From Trifolium pratense (lineage: Eukaryota; Streptophyta; Magnoliopsida; Fabales; Fabaceae): a stretch of 64,000 nucleotides of DNA. The stretch is from positions 14,545,362-14,609,361 of the forward strand of contig NC_060061.1 in assembly GCF_020283565.1 (NCBI RefSeq), in the 5' to 3' direction. The position numbers and the translations under genes are program-made. The notes beneath the pieces were generated by a model that saw only the letters and a program-made list of their open reading frames with translations, was not told where the DNA came from and did no database searches. Shown here one piece after another: positions 61,201-64,000 of this stretch. Positions within the stretch are counted from its first letter, which is position 1; each line of letters opens with the position of its first letter.

Positions 61201-62847
61201 ATAAGGTATCTTCTAAATTTGATCTGAAGTTAATTATTATAAGGGTTAAATAATGTTTACCCCTCCATAATGTTAGCGAATTTTAGTTTACCTCTGTGTT
61301 ATATTTTTTTTTTCCGATTACTCCATGTAATGTCAAGATTCGGTCATTTTAGTCTCTTATTGAATATGTTGGGTTAATATATGTTGGCATGCTTAGTGAG
61401 GGGGTAAACCAAAATTCGTTAACATTACAGAAAGCCAAAAGACAAAATCTTAAGCCAACATATTCCATGAGGGGCTAAAAAGATAGAATCTTGATATTAT
61501 AGAGGAGTAATCGGAAAAAAAATATTAAAGGGAGTAAACCGTAAACTAAAATTCGCTGACATTACTTGAGATAAACACTATTTTACCCTTATTATAATAA
61601 ACAAAATATTGACATGAAACTTTGATGGATGTTTTAGGATAACAATTCAACATACAAGATGAAAAAACATGCTGGCTTTCTTAATCAATGCTTAGTTCTT
61701 ACAAGAAGATCTTTTGTGAACATGTTTCGTGATCTTGGCTATTACTGGTTACGCCTTGGCATATATATAGCATTGTGTATAAGTTCAGCCACTATCTTTA
61801 ATGGTTTGGATAAAAGTTATGGCTCAATTCAGGTAATTAACAATGTCAAAGTATACTATATGGCTAACCTAATATTGCATTAATTGACCTGAAGTTTTGC
61901 TAATATCTTCTAATTTTGCATATTTCTTTTGACTTTTTTATTTTTCAGGATAGAAGTTCATTTCTTATGTTTGTGTTTTCATTCCTTACTTTCATGACCA
62001 TTGGTGGATTCCCTTCTTATGTGGAGGATATGAAGGTATAATTCAAAGTTTCATTTTTTTTTTTATTTAAAATTTTGCAAATATATATTAAATGAATAGT
62101 TACATTTGTCCTGATAAATTTTATAGTTTAAACTGTTTAATTATATGCTATTAATTTGTTTAGGTATTTGAACGTGAAAGACTAAATGGACATTATGGTG
62201 TTACTGCATATGTGATTGGGAACACATTTTCATCTATTCCATATTTGTTGATGATTTCACTGATTCCTGGAGCTATAGCATATTTCCCTCCTGGACTTCA
62301 AAACGGATTTGAACACTTTCTATATTTTTTTTGTGCTCTATTTTGTTGTCTAATGTTAGTAGAGAGTCTTATGATGATAGTTGCAAGCATTGTTCCTGAT
62401 TTTCTAATGGGAATCATAACTGGTGCTGGAATTCAAGGAATGATGATGTTGGCTGGTGGATTCTTTAGATTGCCAAATGATCTTCCAAAGCCATTTTGGA
62501 GATATCCTATGTACTATATTTCATTCCATAGATATGCTTTTCAAGGATCTTATAAAAATGAGTTTGAAGGCCTAAAATTTAATAGAGGTGATGGAATTGG
62601 TGGTTACATTAGTGGTGAAGAGATTTTGAGAAATACATTTCATGTAGATATGAGTTACTCAAAGTGGGTTGATCTTGGAATATTGTTGGGTATGATTGTT
62701 TTGTATAGAGTTTTGTTTTTGATTATTATCAAAACTATTGAGAAGCTTAAACCTTTTGTTGTATCACTTATGTCAGTGTCTCCTAGGAAAAAATTACAAG
62801 TATTGGAGAAACCTAGTGACACTCCTTTACATGGAGAAATTGTATAA
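58271..62847 (+). CDS. ABCG half-size transporter (WBC type), intact tandem copy 2
   Basis: ABCG half-transporters dimerise in the plasma membrane and export lipids, cutin or wax monomers, terpenoids or hormones; the substrate here is unknown. Eight exons: 58271-58553, 60002-60081, 60280-60750, 60868-60954, 61071-61205, 61638-61832, 61949-62035, 62164-62847, all GT-AG, totalling 2022 nt (673 aa plus TAA). The nucleotide-binding domain comes first: Walker [10 protein letters not shown] (80-88), Q-loop VTQDD (Q126), signature ISGGQ (186-190), Walker B LLFLDE (206-211), D-loop SGLDS and switch His in IHQP (246). The last three exons encode the membrane domain with hydrophobic segments and a basic tail ending GEIV. 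The sequence most resembles the ABCG11/ABCG1-like group. The ATG at 58193 is in frame but lies before the TATA box, so 58271 is preferred. All catalytic motifs are present. Confidence 0.95.
59178..59465. mobile_element. Stowaway-type MITE in intron 1 of ABCG copy 2
   Basis: CTCCCTCCGGTCCTTTTTAT at the left and TTATAATAAGGACCAGAGGG at the right form TIRs, with TA at 59176-59177 and 59466-59467. It partly accounts for intron 1 being 1448 bp here against 238 bp in copy 1. A half-element with ACTCCGTCCCTAATTATAAG begins near 58680. Confidence 0.88.
61243..61588. mobile_element. MULE-type MITE in intron 5 of ABCG copy 2 (9-bp TSD)
   Basis: Ends GGGTTAAATAATGTTTACC and AAACACTATTTTACCC are inverted and flanked by TTATTATAA at 61234-61242 and 61589-61597. 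The same intron in copy 1 (46731-46812) has a single uninterrupted TTATTATTATGTAATAA and no element: an empty site. Confidence 0.88.
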
Positions 62848-64000
62848 TTTAATGGGGTCTTCTTTAGGGGAGAGAGCTTAATGTTTTTTCAAGTTTAATT
62901 GATAGCATTATCCTTATCTCTTGATTATAGTTTAGTGGTTGCCTGGTTGGGTGGGGGCAAACATTTTTTTTTCTTCTTCTGATCGGTGTAATACTCTTTG
63001 TACATCATTGGTGTAATAATCTTCTTATTTGTTTACACAGCATATAAGATTTTGTTTTAAATCGTAAGGGATTAAATACCCGATACACTCCTTTATAATT
63101 TTAATTTCCTGATTAAAAAAAGTTATGTAAAAATTGTATAACTAATTTTAAGCAAATAAATAAAATAGATTCTACTCAACATGCTGCAAAAATAGGTAAT
63201 TATCCAATAAAGTGGCGCACTCTACTTTTTATGTTATTTTTGATACTAACCATCTACTTCTTGGATAAAGAGAGCCCCTGTAATTTAAAGTTTGGTTGCA
63301 AAATAAGTAAAGCTCGACCAAACTCGAGTTCTTTTAAATAATTCGTCCGAGGAGAAGCTCATTAACCACTTGGTGTTTTACGCTATGACTTTTTTTTTAC
63401 TAAATTGCATTTTTGGTCCCTGACTTTTACAAATTTACAATTTTGACCCCTTAACTTAAAAAATAGCAGTTATAACCCATAACTTTAGTCAATTTTGCAA
63501 AAAGACGGTCCCACTAATTTTGACCAAGTCAATATAGCAAGTCATCAGCCACGAATTCACATGCCACATAGCATGAATTACCACTTAATAATGCTTTCTT
63601 GATGATTATCTTGGATAGGATTCATTTGTGGTATCATCTAATAATAACTGATCTAAGTTTTTAACTAGTTTTGAGCACAAGATTAGGAGATTAAACACGA
63701 TGATCATCACAAAACCCAGCAGAACACGATGATGGATTCCTCCTCCTCATCAAAACACTTATTATTTGAAAACACTTATTTCATGACTATGTATATATAG
63801 CAACCATTTCATATCTCGTCACGGTTCTGATGATTATCATACATTTATTCTCACAAATCATCTCGAGGATGATAAAGATCATCGTTTTTACCAACCTGAA
63901 TTCTATTTGCTCGAGAACAGGTACAAATTAAATTTGCCACATCCACTTCAACTATATGGCCAAATTACTTGTATTATGGGCTCCACAAGTGTTAACGGCA
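62848..64000. other. 3' flank of ABCG copy 2
   Basis: No gene is supported to the window end. AATAAATAAA near 63148 could serve as a distal polyadenylation signal. The stretch 63400-63510 (TTTTTGGTCCCTGACTTTTA, TTTTGACCCCTTAACTT) resembles one end of a MULE-type MITE whose other end is not seen. Confidence 0.4.
63265..63380 (-). mobile_element. SINE-like repeat, relative of 33000-33118
   Basis: On the minus strand ACTCGAGTTTGGTCGAGC and TTTACTTATTTTGCAACCAA follow the same order as the repeat in the PABN intron. More diverged, no clear ends. Confidence 0.5.

Overview
The window is plant nuclear DNA: strongly AT-rich, with intron-containing genes, classic TATA boxes and a dense load of plant transposons. 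The gene families and the SINE, MITE and TRIM types look like a legume, most likely Medicago or a close relative. That taxonomic call is recall and inference, not a search result.

Five host loci are supported. (1) 876-1816 (+): the second exon of a UGT85-type UDP-glycosyltransferase; its first exon is not in the window. (2) 25609-26517 (+): an intact single-exon EXORDIUM/PHI-1 secreted protein of 302 aa with a clear TATA box. (3) 28280-33769 (-): a six-exon nuclear poly(A)-binding protein (PABN type, 199 aa) with a 3.3 kb intron. (4) 36909-52449 (+): an eight-exon ABCG half-transporter copy that is now a pseudogene. (5) 58271-62847 (+): its tandem paralog, eight exons summing exactly to a 673-aa ORF, apparently intact. 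The last two share exon sizes, splice phases and a core promoter, so they are a local duplication.

Most of the rest is mobile DNA, and many elements can be bounded to the base by their target-site duplications (TSDs). hAT-type elements with 8-bp TSDs lie at 1909-2492, 23573-24443 and 35871-36401. CACTA elements with 3-bp TSDs lie at 7850-9996 and 43289-44728. PIF/Harbinger-type elements flanked by TTA lie at 11603-12538, 14848-15712, 38669-40033 and 49945-50168, with diverged copies at 6260-7191 and 34403-34710. MULE-type elements with 9-bp TSDs lie at 12585-12767, 12812-13522, 47142-51495, 47782-48189, 48303-51433, 53098-56772 and 61243-61588. There are also Stowaway-type MITEs, two TRIM loci plus a TRIM remnant, a nearly complete copia retrotransposon (40626-46636), a truncated LINE with TSD, several LINE RNase H fragments and several SINEs.

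The most striking part is the dead ABCG copy. It carries a copia element in exon 5, itself split by a CACTA element. Exon 7 carries a MULE that holds a second MULE and a MULE-MITE. Intron 4 carries a Harbinger element with a minisatellite that flips orientation. Exon 3 has two single-base frameshifts. Removing the insertions and one TSD copy each returns every exon to exactly the length in the intact paralog. I see no bacterial-type system, CRISPR array, rRNA or functional tRNA gene.
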